From Pokkaliibacter sp046614695 (GTDB taxonomy: Bacteria; Pseudomonadota; Gammaproteobacteria; Pseudomonadales; Balneatricaceae), in assembly GCF_046614695.1 (NCBI RefSeq), contig NZ_JBKKHQ010000027.1, positions 1 through 64,000 on the forward strand: 64,000 nt of DNA, written 5' to 3'. The notes under the pieces were generated by a model. The model saw only the letters and a list, made by a program, of their open reading frames with translations. It was not told where the DNA came from and did no database searches. The first letter of the stretch is position 1. Every line of letters starts with the position of its first letter. Positions 34,889 to 43,462 of the stretch are shown here, piece after piece. The position numbers and the translations under genes are program-made.

Positions 34889-35935
34889 CTACCAACCTGC
34901 TTCTTTAGCGAGTGTCTCGACCAAAAGACAGGCGGGCATTTCCCGCGCCAGTCCAACCCCCTGACCTGCCCAATGTGCGGCATAGTCATGGATACCTTTT
35001 GCGGCGGCCAGCTTATGCAGTTGCTTGGCTGCATCGTAAGCGATGGGATAGTCCGGCTCGCTACCACGGTGTACTGAGCGATAGAGCTTATTACGAATTC
35101 CACGGGCTGCGCGGCCTGAAATCGCCGTGGTAATGGCGGTGTCTTCTGCTTCTGCCTCATGAATCGCATGGCGGTAGGCGCTACTGATCCCTGCTTCCGG
35201 GCAGAGCAAAAATGCTGTGCCCATTTGAACTGCGCTCGCTCCCGCTGCCAGCGCTGCTTTAATTGCGGCGCCATCCATAATGCCGCCTGCCGCAATAATG
35301 GGCAGCGAAGTGCGCGATCTCAGCCGTCGGGTTAGGGCGAGAGTGCTGATCTGGGCATCGCCCAGCTCAGGATAAAACACACCACGATGACCTCCAGCTT
35401 CCATTCCCTGCGCAATAATGGCATCCAGTCCGGCGGCGGCAATGGCATCGGCCTCCGCCAGATTGGTCGCCGTGGCAACAAGACGAATGCCTGCCTGATG
35501 GTAACGCTTCACCAGCGTTCGTTCAGGTAAACCGAAATGAAAGCTCACCACCGCCGGACGTAGCTCCAACAGCAGGTTTTGCATGGCTTCATCATCATTG
35601 AAAGAGAGGTAGGGGCTGCTCAGGATCTCGGGTACGGGTTCACCCAGTTCAGTGAACCAGTTCGCCATCTTTTGCAGCCAGCGGCTTTCTCGCTCTGGAT
35701 TGGCCGTTGGGGTTTTATGACAGAAAACATTGATATTGATCGGGTAGTGCGTCAGTGCCTGAGTGCGCTTGATCACCTCGCGGGCTTGTGCTGCATTCAT
35801 GGCGCCAATACCCAGAGCGCCCATACCGCCTGCGTTGCTGACGGCCGCGGCCAGATCCGGGGTGGACACGCCCGCCATGGGCGCTTGTAACAAGGGATAA
35901 CGTAACTTCAGGGCATGCAAGAAATCCGTCGACAT
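34889..35935 (-). CDS. Nitronate monooxygenase-family flavoprotein
   Basis: NMO-family enzymes use FMN to oxidise toxic nitronates such as propionate-3-nitronate. Related proteins are annotated as 2-nitropropane dioxygenases. The 348-residue TIM-barrel protein has the start LRYPLLQAPMAGVSTPDLAAAVSNAG (shown in part by the QAPMAG motif), the phosphate/FMN motifs QGMEAGGHRG and AAGGIMDG, and GTAFLLCPEAG. The ATG at 35935 is chosen because it matches family starts. GGGAG lies 12 bases upstream, rather far. Its substrate is not shown by context; neighbours are regulators. Confidence 0.85.
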   Translation of the reverse strand: MSTDFLHALKLRYPLLQAPMAGVSTPDLAAAVSNAGGMGALGIGAMNAAQAREVIKRTQALTHYPININVFCHKTPTANPERESRWLQKMANWFTELGEPVPEILSSPYLSFNDDEAMQNLLLELRPAVVSFHFGLPERTLVKRYHQAGIRLVATATNLAEADAIAAAGLDAIIAQGMEAGGHRGVFYPELGDAQISTLALTRRLRSRTSLPIIAAGGIMDGAAIKAALAAGASAVQMGTAFLLCPEAGISSAYRHAIHEAEAEDTAITTAISGRAARGIRNKLYRSVHRGSEPDYPIAYDAAKQLHKLAAAKGIHDYAAHWAGQGVGLAREMPACLLVETLAKEAGW

Positions 35936-36189
35936 GGTGCCGTTATCTCCCGAAATTGGAGGGTGACAGGGGTGAGGCAGCTGGCTTGGCGGGCGCAATA
36001 ACCCGCCTTAGGCTTTGCCTATCTCTTGTGCCTCGGCGTATACTCTCGGCCTGAATTTTTTGACCGTCCGGCCCACAGGGCGCGGGCATTCTCCCATAAC
36101 AGAGTAACTGTCCTGATCCGGCTTGTCAGGTTGTGTCTTGCAGTCGGATAAGTGAAGGCGGTGCTCAGAGACGAAAGCGAGTACTCCTC

Positions 36190-36888
36190 ATGGGTGCACA
36201 ATGGAAAGTTAAAGGTAAGGCCGAAGCTGCCAGCCAACGTGGCAAGCTCTTTACCAAATTGACCCGTGAAATCACGGTTTCAGCACGTGCCGGTGCAGAA
36301 CCTGACATGAACCCACGTCTTCGTATGGCGATCGATGCTGCTCGTAAGGCTTCCATGCCGAAAGACAACATCGAGCGTGCGATCAAGAAAGGCTCCGGTG
36401 TTGGTGCCGACTCGGTTGATTACGAACTGGTTACCTACGAAGGTTACGGCCCGCATCAGGTTCCCGTCATTGTTGAGTGTCTGACTGACAACAAAAACCG
36501 CACTGCCTCCGATGTACGTGTTGCCTTCCGTACCGGTCAGCTGGGTTCATCCGGTGCAGTGGCCTGGACGTTTGATTATGTCGGCATGATCGAAGCCACT
36601 TCCGATGGTGAGAACGATCCTGAAGAGGCTGCGATTGAAGCCGGTGCCCAGGATGTTGAAATCGGCGAGAACAACGAAGTGCTGTTTATCACCGAGCCTT
36701 CTGATCTGATGAGCGTTGCCGGTGAGCTGCCTAACTTCGGTATCGAAGTACAGAGCGCCAAACTCGGCTATATGCCAAAGAACCCCGTGAAGCTGGAAGG
36801 CGATGCACTGGCCGAAGCCGAAGCGTTCCTTGAAAAGCTGGAAGCCGTCGATGATGTGCAGAACATCTACGTGGGTCTGGATGCCTGA
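36190..36888 (+). CDS. YebC/PmpR-family transcription or translation regulator
   Basis: YebC-family proteins are DNA-binding regulators, and some relieve ribosome stalling at proline runs. The 232-residue protein shows the three-domain YebC pattern: RGKLFTKLTREI, NPRLRMAIDAARKASMPKDNIERAIKKG, YEGYGPHQVPVIVECLTDNKNRT, and a C-terminal LEALEDVDDVQ-like end. Its N-terminus MGAQWKVKGKAEAASQ differs from the usual MAGHSKW start of YebC, suggesting a distinct paralogue. The start codon at 36190 has a weak ribosome site. It is a single gene with its own terminator. Confidence 0.88.
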   Translation: MGAQWKVKGKAEAASQRGKLFTKLTREITVSARAGAEPDMNPRLRMAIDAARKASMPKDNIERAIKKGSGVGADSVDYELVTYEGYGPHQVPVIVECLTDNKNRTASDVRVAFRTGQLGSSGAVAWTFDYVGMIEATSDGENDPEEAAIEAGAQDVEIGENNEVLFITEPSDLMSVAGELPNFGIEVQSAKLGYMPKNPVKLEGDALAEAEAFLEKLEAVDDVQNIYVGLDA

Positions 36889-36903
36889 TCGCATCCGATA
36901 AAG

Positions 36904-36929
36904 AAAAAGCGCCTCAGGGCGCTTTTTTT
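36904..36929 (+). terminator. Rho-independent terminator after the YebC-family gene
   Basis: AAAAAGCGCC (36904-36913), loop TCAG and GGCGCTTTTT (36918-36927) form a 10-bp stem ending in a T-run. Confidence 0.92.
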
Positions 36930-37001
36930 GTACCTGTGCGTTGGGCTCATGAGTGGGTTTACATTCACTCCCAAGTCTTTTAGGGTAAGCAAATTAATTA
37001 A

Positions 37002-37016
37002 TAGACGTTTGGTCTA
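37002..37016 (+). promoter_or_regulatory. AcuR-type operator upstream of acuR
   Basis: TAGACGTTTGGTCTA is an inverted repeat (TAGAC, 5-bp spacer, GTCTA) 37 bp before the acuR start. The identical 15-mer recurs upstream of acuI at 37761-37775, so the same regulator probably binds both. Confidence 0.75.
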
Positions 37017-37053
37017 AAAAGTCCGGGCGTGTTGATCACTGATAGCACCAGGA

Positions 37054-37707
37054 ATGACTGACACTGTGAAACAACCTGCCCGGCGCGGTCGTCCACCCAA
37101 AGTGCGTGGCGATGATCAGGACGTGCGCACTGCACTGATCCGCAAAGGGGTTGAGCTGATGACCGGCCAGGGCTTTCTGGCGACCGGGCTTGAGCCACTT
37201 CTGAGCAGCGTAGGCGTACCCAAAGGCTCGTTCTATCATTACTTTGAAAGTAAGGAAGCCTTTGGGCTGGCGGTTATTGAGGCTTATGGGCGCTATTTCA
37301 TGAAGCGCCTGAACCGCTACTTTGAAGCTACGGATATTACCCCGCTGGCCAGACTTGATGCCTTTATCGAGTCAGCGATTACCGGCATGCAGAAATACGC
37401 TTTTGAGCGCGGCTGTCTGGTGGGCAATCTCGGACAGGAGGTCAATCTCTTGCCAGCCTCTCATCAGCAGGCACTTGAGCAAATGCTTAATGACTGGCAG
37501 CTGCGTTTGACTCATCTGCTTCAGGAAGCGGTTGAGGTAGGTGAGCTGGCTGCCGAAAGCTGGAAAAAGCCGCAGCGTGAAGAGCTGTCTGCATTTTTCT
37601 GGATCGGTTGGGAGGGCGCGGTTCTGCGTGCTCGATTGCAGAAAAGCGAGATGCCTTTGCGTATTTTCTCCCGCCAGTTCTGCGCCTTGTTGCACTCGCC
37701 AGACTAA
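37054..37707 (+). CDS. acuR: TetR-family regulator AcuR
   Basis: AcuR represses acrylate/DMSP catabolic genes and is released by acrylate. The 217-residue protein has a basic N-terminal arm (RRGRPPK), a helix-turn-helix ending VPKGSFYHYFESKEAFGLAVIEAYG, and the family segment RGCLVGNLGQE. These match Rhodobacter AcuR closely from memory. The C-terminal FWIGWEGAVLRARL is also shared. The start at 37054 has AGGA very close. It lies just upstream of acuI with matching operators before both genes, consistent with autorepression and repression of acuI. No DMSP lyase is nearby. Confidence 0.85.
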   Translation: MTDTVKQPARRGRPPKVRGDDQDVRTALIRKGVELMTGQGFLATGLEPLLSSVGVPKGSFYHYFESKEAFGLAVIEAYGRYFMKRLNRYFEATDITPLARLDAFIESAITGMQKYAFERGCLVGNLGQEVNLLPASHQQALEQMLNDWQLRLTHLLQEAVEVGELAAESWKKPQREELSAFFWIGWEGAVLRARLQKSEMPLRIFSRQFCALLHSPD

Positions 37708-37730
37708 GGCGATATCGCGATGACAAAATT

Positions 37731-37748
37731 GCCCTTCGGGGCTTTTTT
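37731..37748 (+). terminator. Short terminator between acuR and acuI
   Basis: GCCC (37731-37734), a TTCG tetraloop and GGGC (37739-37742) followed by TTTTTT (37743-37748). The stem is only 4 bp but has a very stable loop. It ends 12 bp before the second operator. Confidence 0.65.
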
Positions 37749-37760
37749 AAACAGATTTAC

Positions 37761-37775
37761 TAGACGTTTGGTCTA
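37761..37775 (+). promoter_or_regulatory. AcuR-type operator upstream of acuI
   Basis: This is an exact second copy of TAGACGTTTGGTCTA, located 14 bp before the acuI ATG and immediately upstream of its AAGGAG ribosome site. Binding there would block acuI transcription. Confidence 0.75.
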
Positions 37776-37789
37776 ATAAGGAGTGCGTC

Positions 37790-38773
37790 ATGTTTTCAGG
37801 ATTATTAATCGAGAAAGATGAACAGGGTTATCGCTGCACACGGCAGCAGCTGGACGATGCCATACTGCCCGAGGGTAATGTCGAGGTGGCCATCAGCTAT
37901 AGCACCCTGAACTACAAGGATGCTTTGGCGATTTCCGGCAGTTCTCCGATTGCGCGTACCTTTCCGCTTATTCCTGGTATCGATTTTGTGGGGACGGTCA
38001 GCCGCTCGGATGATTCTCTTTTTACGCCGGGTCAGGAGGTGTTGCTTAATGGCTGGGGCGTGGGCGAGTCACACTCGGGTGGACTGGCCCAGAAAGCGCG
38101 GGTGAAAGGCGACTGGCTGATAGCCAAGCCCGAGGCAATGAGTGCCAGAGATACCATGGCGGTCGGCACGGCGGGGTACACGGCGATGCTTTGCTTGATG
38201 GCGCTGGAGCAACATGGTGTCAAGCCCGACAACGGGCCGGTTCTGGTGACTGGGGCCAATGGTGGTGTGGGTGGCTTTGCTATTTATCTGCTCAGCCAGT
38301 TGGGCTTTGACGTCATGGCGTCGACGGGGCGTTTGGAGGAGGCTGAATATCTTAAAAGCCTGGGAGCGGGAACGATTATTCATCGTGATGAGCTGTCTTC
38401 CCCCGGTAAGCCGTTGAGCAAAGTGCGCTGGCAAGCCGCGATTGATGCTGTGGGTAGCCATACGTTAGCCAATGTGTGTGCAGCGACCGCCGAGGAAGGC
38501 ATTGTGGCAGCCTGCGGTCTGGCGCAGGGGATGGATTTTCCCGCCAGTGTGGCCCCTTTTATCTTGCGCGGAGTCACCCTAAGAGGCATTAACTGCGTAA
38601 CGCGGCCTCGTTCTCTGCGCGAAGAGGCCTGGAAGCGTCTGGCGAGTATGCTTGATAGCAAGGTTCTCACCTCCATGACTCAGGTGATCACACTCGACCA
38701 GGCGATTGAAACCAGCAAAGCCATGCTGGCGGGTAAGGTGCGGGGTCGTGTCGTCGTGGATGTGAATGCCTGA
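37790..38773 (+). CDS. acuI: Acrylyl-CoA reductase (AcuI/YhdH family)
   Basis: AcuI reduces toxic acryloyl-CoA to propionyl-CoA with NADPH. The 327-residue zinc-independent medium-chain reductase shows the YhdH/AcuI pattern: SYSTLNYKDALAISG, FPLIPGIDFVGTV, LNGWGVGESHSGGLAQKARVKGDWL, and the nucleotide-binding TGANGGVGG (154-162). The ATG follows AAGGAG. Pairing with an AcuR-type repressor and shared operators supports a role in acrylate detoxification. Confidence 0.93.
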   Translation: MFSGLLIEKDEQGYRCTRQQLDDAILPEGNVEVAISYSTLNYKDALAISGSSPIARTFPLIPGIDFVGTVSRSDDSLFTPGQEVLLNGWGVGESHSGGLAQKARVKGDWLIAKPEAMSARDTMAVGTAGYTAMLCLMALEQHGVKPDNGPVLVTGANGGVGGFAIYLLSQLGFDVMASTGRLEEAEYLKSLGAGTIIHRDELSSPGKPLSKVRWQAAIDAVGSHTLANVCAATAEEGIVAACGLAQGMDFPASVAPFILRGVTLRGINCVTRPRSLREEAWKRLASMLDSKVLTSMTQVITLDQAIETSKAMLAGKVRGRVVVDVNA

Positions 38774-38821
38774 TCGCTCACTTGTCCGCTCACATTATTG
38801 ATCATCAAAGGGAGGTGCAGG

Positions 38822-39295
38822 ATGCATCTGGAAGGTTCATGCCATTGCAAAGCGGTGACATTTTCACTGGAATCACCTCATCCTTATCCGTTTAACCGCT
38901 GCTACTGCAGTATTTGCCGAAAGACCGCAGGCTCGGGTGGCTACGGTATTAATCTGAGCGGTGTTTACTCGACACTTCGCATTCATTCGGGTGAGACATC
39001 GATAAACACTTATCAGGCCAAAATGGGTGATAAGACTTCCACGGGGATTCGCCATTTCTGCCGCGAGTGTGGCTCGGCCCTGTGGCTTTATGATCCTACT
39101 TGGCCAGAGCTTGTCCATCCGCATGCCAGCGCGATTGATACACCGCTACCCACACCGCCTGAAGTGGTGCACCTGATGCTGGGCAGTAAACCTGAATGGG
39201 TGCAGGTGGATCAAAGTCTGGTGCACCAGAACTTTGAGGAATACCCCGAGGAAAGTATTGCTGACTGGCATCAGAAACGGGGTTTGGAGTGCTGA
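38822..39295 (+). CDS. GFA-family zinc protein
   Basis: GFA-family proteins (PF04828) bind zinc through conserved cysteines. The founding member assists glutathione-dependent formaldehyde removal, but most are uncharacterised. The 157-residue protein has the pattern GSCHCKAVTF, CYCSICRKTAGSGG and FCRECGSALW. GGGAGG lies before the ATG at 38822. It follows acuI after 48 bp and may be co-transcribed. A possible link to aldehyde or acrylate stress is inference from position. Confidence 0.85.
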   Translation: MHLEGSCHCKAVTFSLESPHPYPFNRCYCSICRKTAGSGGYGINLSGVYSTLRIHSGETSINTYQAKMGDKTSTGIRHFCRECGSALWLYDPTWPELVHPHASAIDTPLPTPPEVVHLMLGSKPEWVQVDQSLVHQNFEEYPEESIADWHQKRGLEC

Positions 39296-39338
39296 ATGCT
39301 AGAGAAAAGTACGCAAACGTGTCATTAGCAGTGAGTCA

Positions 39339-40055
39339 CTAAAGGCCCTGATGAAAGGCGCGCCAGTCTTCAGGGGTGTCGATATCCATGGCGGCCTGGG
39401 GCAGTGACAGCTCCAGTCGGTTGGATTGGGCTTTCAATAAGGCTTTGGCACCTTTGTCGCCCTCCAGCTCAGCCAGACCTTCAAAACAAAAAGCCGGAAA
39501 TATGGCCGGCACGCCGCTGTCGTCGCGGTAGAACGCATTGACGCAGCGCTTGCCGTCAAAGGCATATAACAGGCGGCGATAGTCTTCTGTGGTAAGCAGC
39601 GGCTGATCCGCCAGTGCGACCAGAATCCCGTCCCAGGGCGCTTGTTCATTCAGTGCTTTCACGCCGGCAGCCAGAGAGCTGCCCAGACCTTCCTGCCAGT
39701 TGGCATGATGCAGCGTGGTGGCAACTTCATCGACCGCATTTTTCACTTCCTCATGATAGGCGCCAGTAATCACCAGGCAGTCTGAACGGGGAAATAGCGG
39801 TTGCAGTTGATTAACGCTGTGCCGAACCAGTGAGGTGGTAGTGCTGACGGGCTGGCTTGAGGTAGGGCCGTTATGTGCGGGTTGTGAGGAGAGGGTCAGC
39901 AGCTGTTTAGGCTGGCCGAAGCGACGGGCTTCTCCTGCGGCCAGTACCAGCGCCGCAATGCGAAAAGAGGTGGGGGTCTGGGTTTCCAGCACGGCGGGCT
40001 CTCCCATGTTGATCCGGCCACGTCGTTTCTGTCGTTGCTGCATTGGGTCTTTCAT
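39339..40055 (-). CDS. MocA-like molybdenum cofactor nucleotidyltransferase
   Basis: MocA-type enzymes attach CMP to molybdopterin to form the MCD cofactor of xanthine-oxidase-family enzymes. The 238-residue protein has the nucleotide-binding start LVLAAGEARRFGQPKQLL and the ADQPLLT and DIDTPEDW motifs. A Ser/Thr/Pro-rich insertion of about 18 residues after KQLL separates it from the usual LVRH segment, unlike typical members. The start is ATG 40055 or 40043; neither has a clear ribosome site. It begins 18 bp after the XdhC-like gene, which fits a cofactor role for the oxidoreductase operon. Confidence 0.82.
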   Translation of the reverse strand: MKDPMQQRQKRRGRINMGEPAVLETQTPTSFRIAALVLAAGEARRFGQPKQLLTLSSQPAHNGPTSSQPVSTTTSLVRHSVNQLQPLFPRSDCLVITGAYHEEVKNAVDEVATTLHHANWQEGLGSSLAAGVKALNEQAPWDGILVALADQPLLTTEDYRRLLYAFDGKRCVNAFYRDDSGVPAIFPAFCFEGLAELEGDKGAKALLKAQSNRLELSLPQAAMDIDTPEDWRAFHQGL

Positions 40056-40073
40056 AGTTAGAAGATCGGGCGG

Positions 40074-41138
40074 CTAGATCGCCTCGGCCAATGGTGCAGT
40101 GCAAAAACGCCTGTCTTTATTAAAGTACCATTGGTGAATTTCTGCCAGCATGGAAAGGGCAATGCTCTCCGGCAGCTGGCCGCCGATATCCAGGCCCGCC
40201 GGATTTGCCACGGGGAAGGGCAGTTGCCGGGCTGTGATTCCTGCTCGTGATAGCACTTCCTCGAAGCGATGACGCGGTCCCAGCGACTGAGCAAATCCCA
40301 GCGGGGTGGTGGCCAGAGTCGCCAGTGCCTGCGCATCCAGATTAAGGTTGTGGCTCATCAGGATCGCCACATCAACGCGCTCAGCTTGCACAAACTCAGC
40401 CAATGGTGCTTCCAGCGTTTTGAGAATATGCGTTGCCTGCGGGAAATGTTCACGACGGGCATTGGCCGCACGCGGGTCAGTGATGCTCACCTGCCAACCC
40501 AGCAGATGCGCCATCGCAGCAACGGGTTTGGCATCCATACCACCGCCAACGATCAGTAAATGGGGCGGCGGCACAATAGGGCTAACGAGCCAGCGCTCGC
40601 CATTCAGACTGACAACCCGACCGAGTTGATCTGCTTTTAAGGGCTTGTCGCTGCTTCGCTGTGGCTGAAACCGCGCGTTGGTCGAGTCTAGACTTAAATG
40701 GAATTCACCCGGCTGACGTTGTGACAGCGCCTGCTGTAATTCGCCAAGTGCGTCGTTAATCCTCCCGGTCACTGGCTGCAAAACGATATGCACGGTGCCG
40801 CCGCAGCCGATGCCCAGCTGGAAGGACAGATCGTCTTCATCGGTGCCGTCGTAGGTCAGCGTTTCTGTTATCCGGGTCTGCATTACCTTGCGGGCACGGC
40901 GAATAATATCTGCCTCCAGACAGCCGCCGCTGAGCAGGCCGTATTGCTGGCCCAGGTCATTGACCATCATCATGGCCCCGGCTTTGCGATAGGCGGAGCC
41001 TTCCGTGGCATAAACGACCCCCAATACCCAGGACGTTTCCGGTTTGGATTTTTTCCAGGCATCAAGCATCGCAGCCAGCTGATTAGAGCCTGCTGTGTGT
41101 GGCGAAGCAGACGAGGCTAAAAGGTTCGGTATTGCCAT
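40074..41138 (-). CDS. paoD: XdhC/PaoD-type molybdenum cofactor insertion chaperone
   Basis: XdhC-family proteins bind the molybdenum cofactor, promote its sulphuration and hand it to the large oxidoreductase subunit. The 354-residue protein has an N-terminal XdhC/CoxI domain (with VLGVVYATEGSAYRKAGAMM and GLLSGGCLEADI) and a C-terminal Rossmann domain (LLIVGGGMDAKPVAAMAHLLG). In E. coli PaoD fills this role in the paoABCD operon with the same order. It starts 64 bp after paoC. The start codon has a weak ribosome site. Confidence 0.88.
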   Translation of the reverse strand: MAIPNLLASSASPHTAGSNQLAAMLDAWKKSKPETSWVLGVVYATEGSAYRKAGAMMMVNDLGQQYGLLSGGCLEADIIRRARKVMQTRITETLTYDGTDEDDLSFQLGIGCGGTVHIVLQPVTGRINDALGELQQALSQRQPGEFHLSLDSTNARFQPQRSSDKPLKADQLGRVVSLNGERWLVSPIVPPPHLLIVGGGMDAKPVAAMAHLLGWQVSITDPRAANARREHFPQATHILKTLEAPLAEFVQAERVDVAILMSHNLNLDAQALATLATTPLGFAQSLGPRHRFEEVLSRAGITARQLPFPVANPAGLDIGGQLPESIALSMLAEIHQWYFNKDRRFCTAPLAEAI

Positions 41139-41202
41139 AGAAGTTGTCCGTTTGTGTCATGAACAGGGGCTCCCCGGAGGAAGCCCTGTAACGTGGCAAG
41201 CC

Positions 41203-43449
41203 TTAGCTGGCCAGCAGCTCTTCCATGAGTTTTTCCTTGGTGATTGGCAGATCACGCACGCGTTTGCCTGTGGCGTGATAGACCGCATTGGCGACTGCCG
41301 CCGCAAGGCCGGTGATACCAATCTCACCTATACCGCGTGCTCCCAGCTCATTCAGATGGGTATCCGGGTAGTCGAGGAGAATTACGTCAATATCCGGCTG
41401 GTCGGCATGTACCGGCACCACGTATTCAGCGTAGTTATTGTTGGTAGGCAGGCCGCTGTGTTCGTCATATTCGCCTGCTTCAAACAGCGCCATCCCCACG
41501 CCCATCACAATGGCGCCCTCAACCTGATTGCTGGCGGTCAGCGGGTTGATCACCTTGCCAACATCAATGGCACTGACCACACGGCGAACGCGCAGGCGGG
41601 AAATGCCCGGGTCCCAGCCTATCTCGACAAAATGCACACCGAAGGAGCGGAAAGAGTATTTGGACATATCCGCGCCGTCGCTGTGGTGATAGCCCTCGGC
41701 ACGGCTAACCTTGTGTGCTTTAAGAATCTCACCAATGGAGGCTTGCTTGCCGTTGGCGTTGAAGCTTCCCTGGCTCAGAGTAACGCTTGGGGTTGGTACG
41801 CCTTCGAACACCCCGTTGGCCGCCACCGCATAATCGCGGACTTTTTCGAGGGCTTCGCGGGTGGCGACGGTCAGCGCCGAAGTCAAACTGGCCGTCGCCC
41901 AGGAGCCTCCTGAAACCGGGCCTGCCGGGAAGGAAGAACTGCCCAGCTCGACTTCGATATCCTCAATGGCAAGTCCGGTGATTTCGCTGACAATTTGCGC
42001 CGCGACCGTATAGGTGCCAGTGCCGATATCCTGCAAACCGCATTGAACCAGCGCTTTGCCGTTAGCGCGCAGCGTCACGCGGGCTTCGCACGGCACACAG
42101 AACGCATCCCAGTTACAGGCGGCAAGACCGTAGCCGATGATCTCATCGCCCTCACGCATGGAGCCTATCGCCGGGTTGCGCTTATCCCAGCCAAACTTCT
42201 TGCTGGCTTGCTCCAGCGCCTCTGGCAGGTGGTTGCTCGACCAGGGCAAATCGACACTTTCATCACGATCCGCCAGATTAAGCTTCCGAAACGCTAACGG
42301 GTCCATGCCGACAGCGTAGGCCATCTCATCCATCGCTGATTCCAGCGCAAATAACCCCGGCGCTGCACCGGGGGCGCGCATGGAGGTGGGTGTTCCGCGA
42401 TTAATGCCGACGTTTTTCTGACTGACCATCACGTTATCGCAGGAATAGAGATTCTTGCTGACCACACCGCAGTTCTCTGAATAGTTCTCAAAGGTGGAGG
42501 TGGAGTTAATGGACTCATGGCGAAGGGAGGTCAGCTTGCCTGTGGCATCAGTTGCCAAACGCAAACGCTGTTGTGTTTCCGGACGGTGGCCGGTGGTCGT
42601 AAACATTTGTGCCCGGGGCAGCATGATCTGAACCGGACGCTTGAGCATTTTCGCCGCTGCGCAAACTGCAACCGAATGGGGCCAGGGCCAAAGCTTGCTA
42701 CCGAAACCTGAGCCGATAAAGGGTGCCTGCACTTCAATACGGTCAGGCGGCAGATCAAAGACTTCGGAAAGGTAGTTACGGTGGCTGACCACACCTTGGC
42801 TGGACTCGTAGACATAGAGCTTGCCGTCTCTCCACATTGCGGTGGTGGCATGCATCTCCATGGGGTTATGGACTTCCATCGGCGTGGTGTAGGTCACATC
42901 CAGCTGCTTGGCACCTTGCTGATAGCCCTGCTCCGGATTGCCTCGTTCATGGCCACCGCCGCCGTTGGACAGTTGCCCCTGCCGGATGCCTTCAGCCAGA
43001 GAAATCACCGGCTGGGTTTCGCTGTAGCTGACACTTACTTTCTGCGCGGCAGCACGTGCTTGCTCAAAACTTTCTGCGACTACGAGTGCCACAAACTGTC
43101 CGGGGTAATAAACCGTGTTGTCTTCAAAAGGCAGGCGATGTTCATCGACATTGCTGGCCGTCAGAATCTTGCCAAGAGAAAAGCCGCCCTTGGCGCCGTG
43201 GCTGAGGTCGGGAAAATGACCGTGATGGAAAATATCCAGCACTCCCGGCATCGACTGAGCTTCACGAATATCAAGGTGTTGAATGGTGCCTTTGGCTACT
43301 GTGCTGAAAACACCATAGGCGTAGGCGACGTTCTCGGGGTGATGGTCAGCGGCATAGTGCGCCTGACCGGTCACTTTTAAGCGTCCATCGACACGGCGAC
43401 GGGCATTGCCGACCACGGAGGTCTGACGGGGTGTGATTGCTTCACTCAT
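41203..43449 (-). CDS. paoC: Aldehyde oxidoreductase molybdenum-binding subunit PaoC
   Basis: PaoC carries the molybdenum cofactor that oxidises aldehydes in the periplasm. The 748-residue xanthine-oxidase-family subunit shows the a/b hammerhead start (RRRVDGRLKVTGQAHYAAD), cofactor-contacting segments PFIGSGFGSKLWPWPHSVA and MRAPGAAPGLFALES, and the catalytic Glu709 in GARGIGEIGITG (E. coli Glu692). Length is close to E. coli PaoC (732). AAGGAGG precedes the ATG. It is third in a four-gene PaoABCD-type operon and presumably exported with PaoA's Tat signal. Confidence 0.92.
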   Translation of the reverse strand: MSEAITPRQTSVVGNARRRVDGRLKVTGQAHYAADHHPENVAYAYGVFSTVAKGTIQHLDIREAQSMPGVLDIFHHGHFPDLSHGAKGGFSLGKILTASNVDEHRLPFEDNTVYYPGQFVALVVAESFEQARAAAQKVSVSYSETQPVISLAEGIRQGQLSNGGGGHERGNPEQGYQQGAKQLDVTYTTPMEVHNPMEMHATTAMWRDGKLYVYESSQGVVSHRNYLSEVFDLPPDRIEVQAPFIGSGFGSKLWPWPHSVAVCAAAKMLKRPVQIMLPRAQMFTTTGHRPETQQRLRLATDATGKLTSLRHESINSTSTFENYSENCGVVSKNLYSCDNVMVSQKNVGINRGTPTSMRAPGAAPGLFALESAMDEMAYAVGMDPLAFRKLNLADRDESVDLPWSSNHLPEALEQASKKFGWDKRNPAIGSMREGDEIIGYGLAACNWDAFCVPCEARVTLRANGKALVQCGLQDIGTGTYTVAAQIVSEITGLAIEDIEVELGSSSFPAGPVSGGSWATASLTSALTVATREALEKVRDYAVAANGVFEGVPTPSVTLSQGSFNANGKQASIGEILKAHKVSRAEGYHHSDGADMSKYSFRSFGVHFVEIGWDPGISRLRVRRVVSAIDVGKVINPLTASNQVEGAIVMGVGMALFEAGEYDEHSGLPTNNNYAEYVVPVHADQPDIDVILLDYPDTHLNELGARGIGEIGITGLAAAVANAVYHATGKRVRDLPITKEKLMEELLAS

Positions 43450-43462
43450 CGGGGTTCCTCCT

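Noticed and set aside
41095..41913. 272-codon + strand frame overlapping paoC and paoD
   Set aside because: It is antisense to well-supported oxidoreductase genes and has no domain signature.
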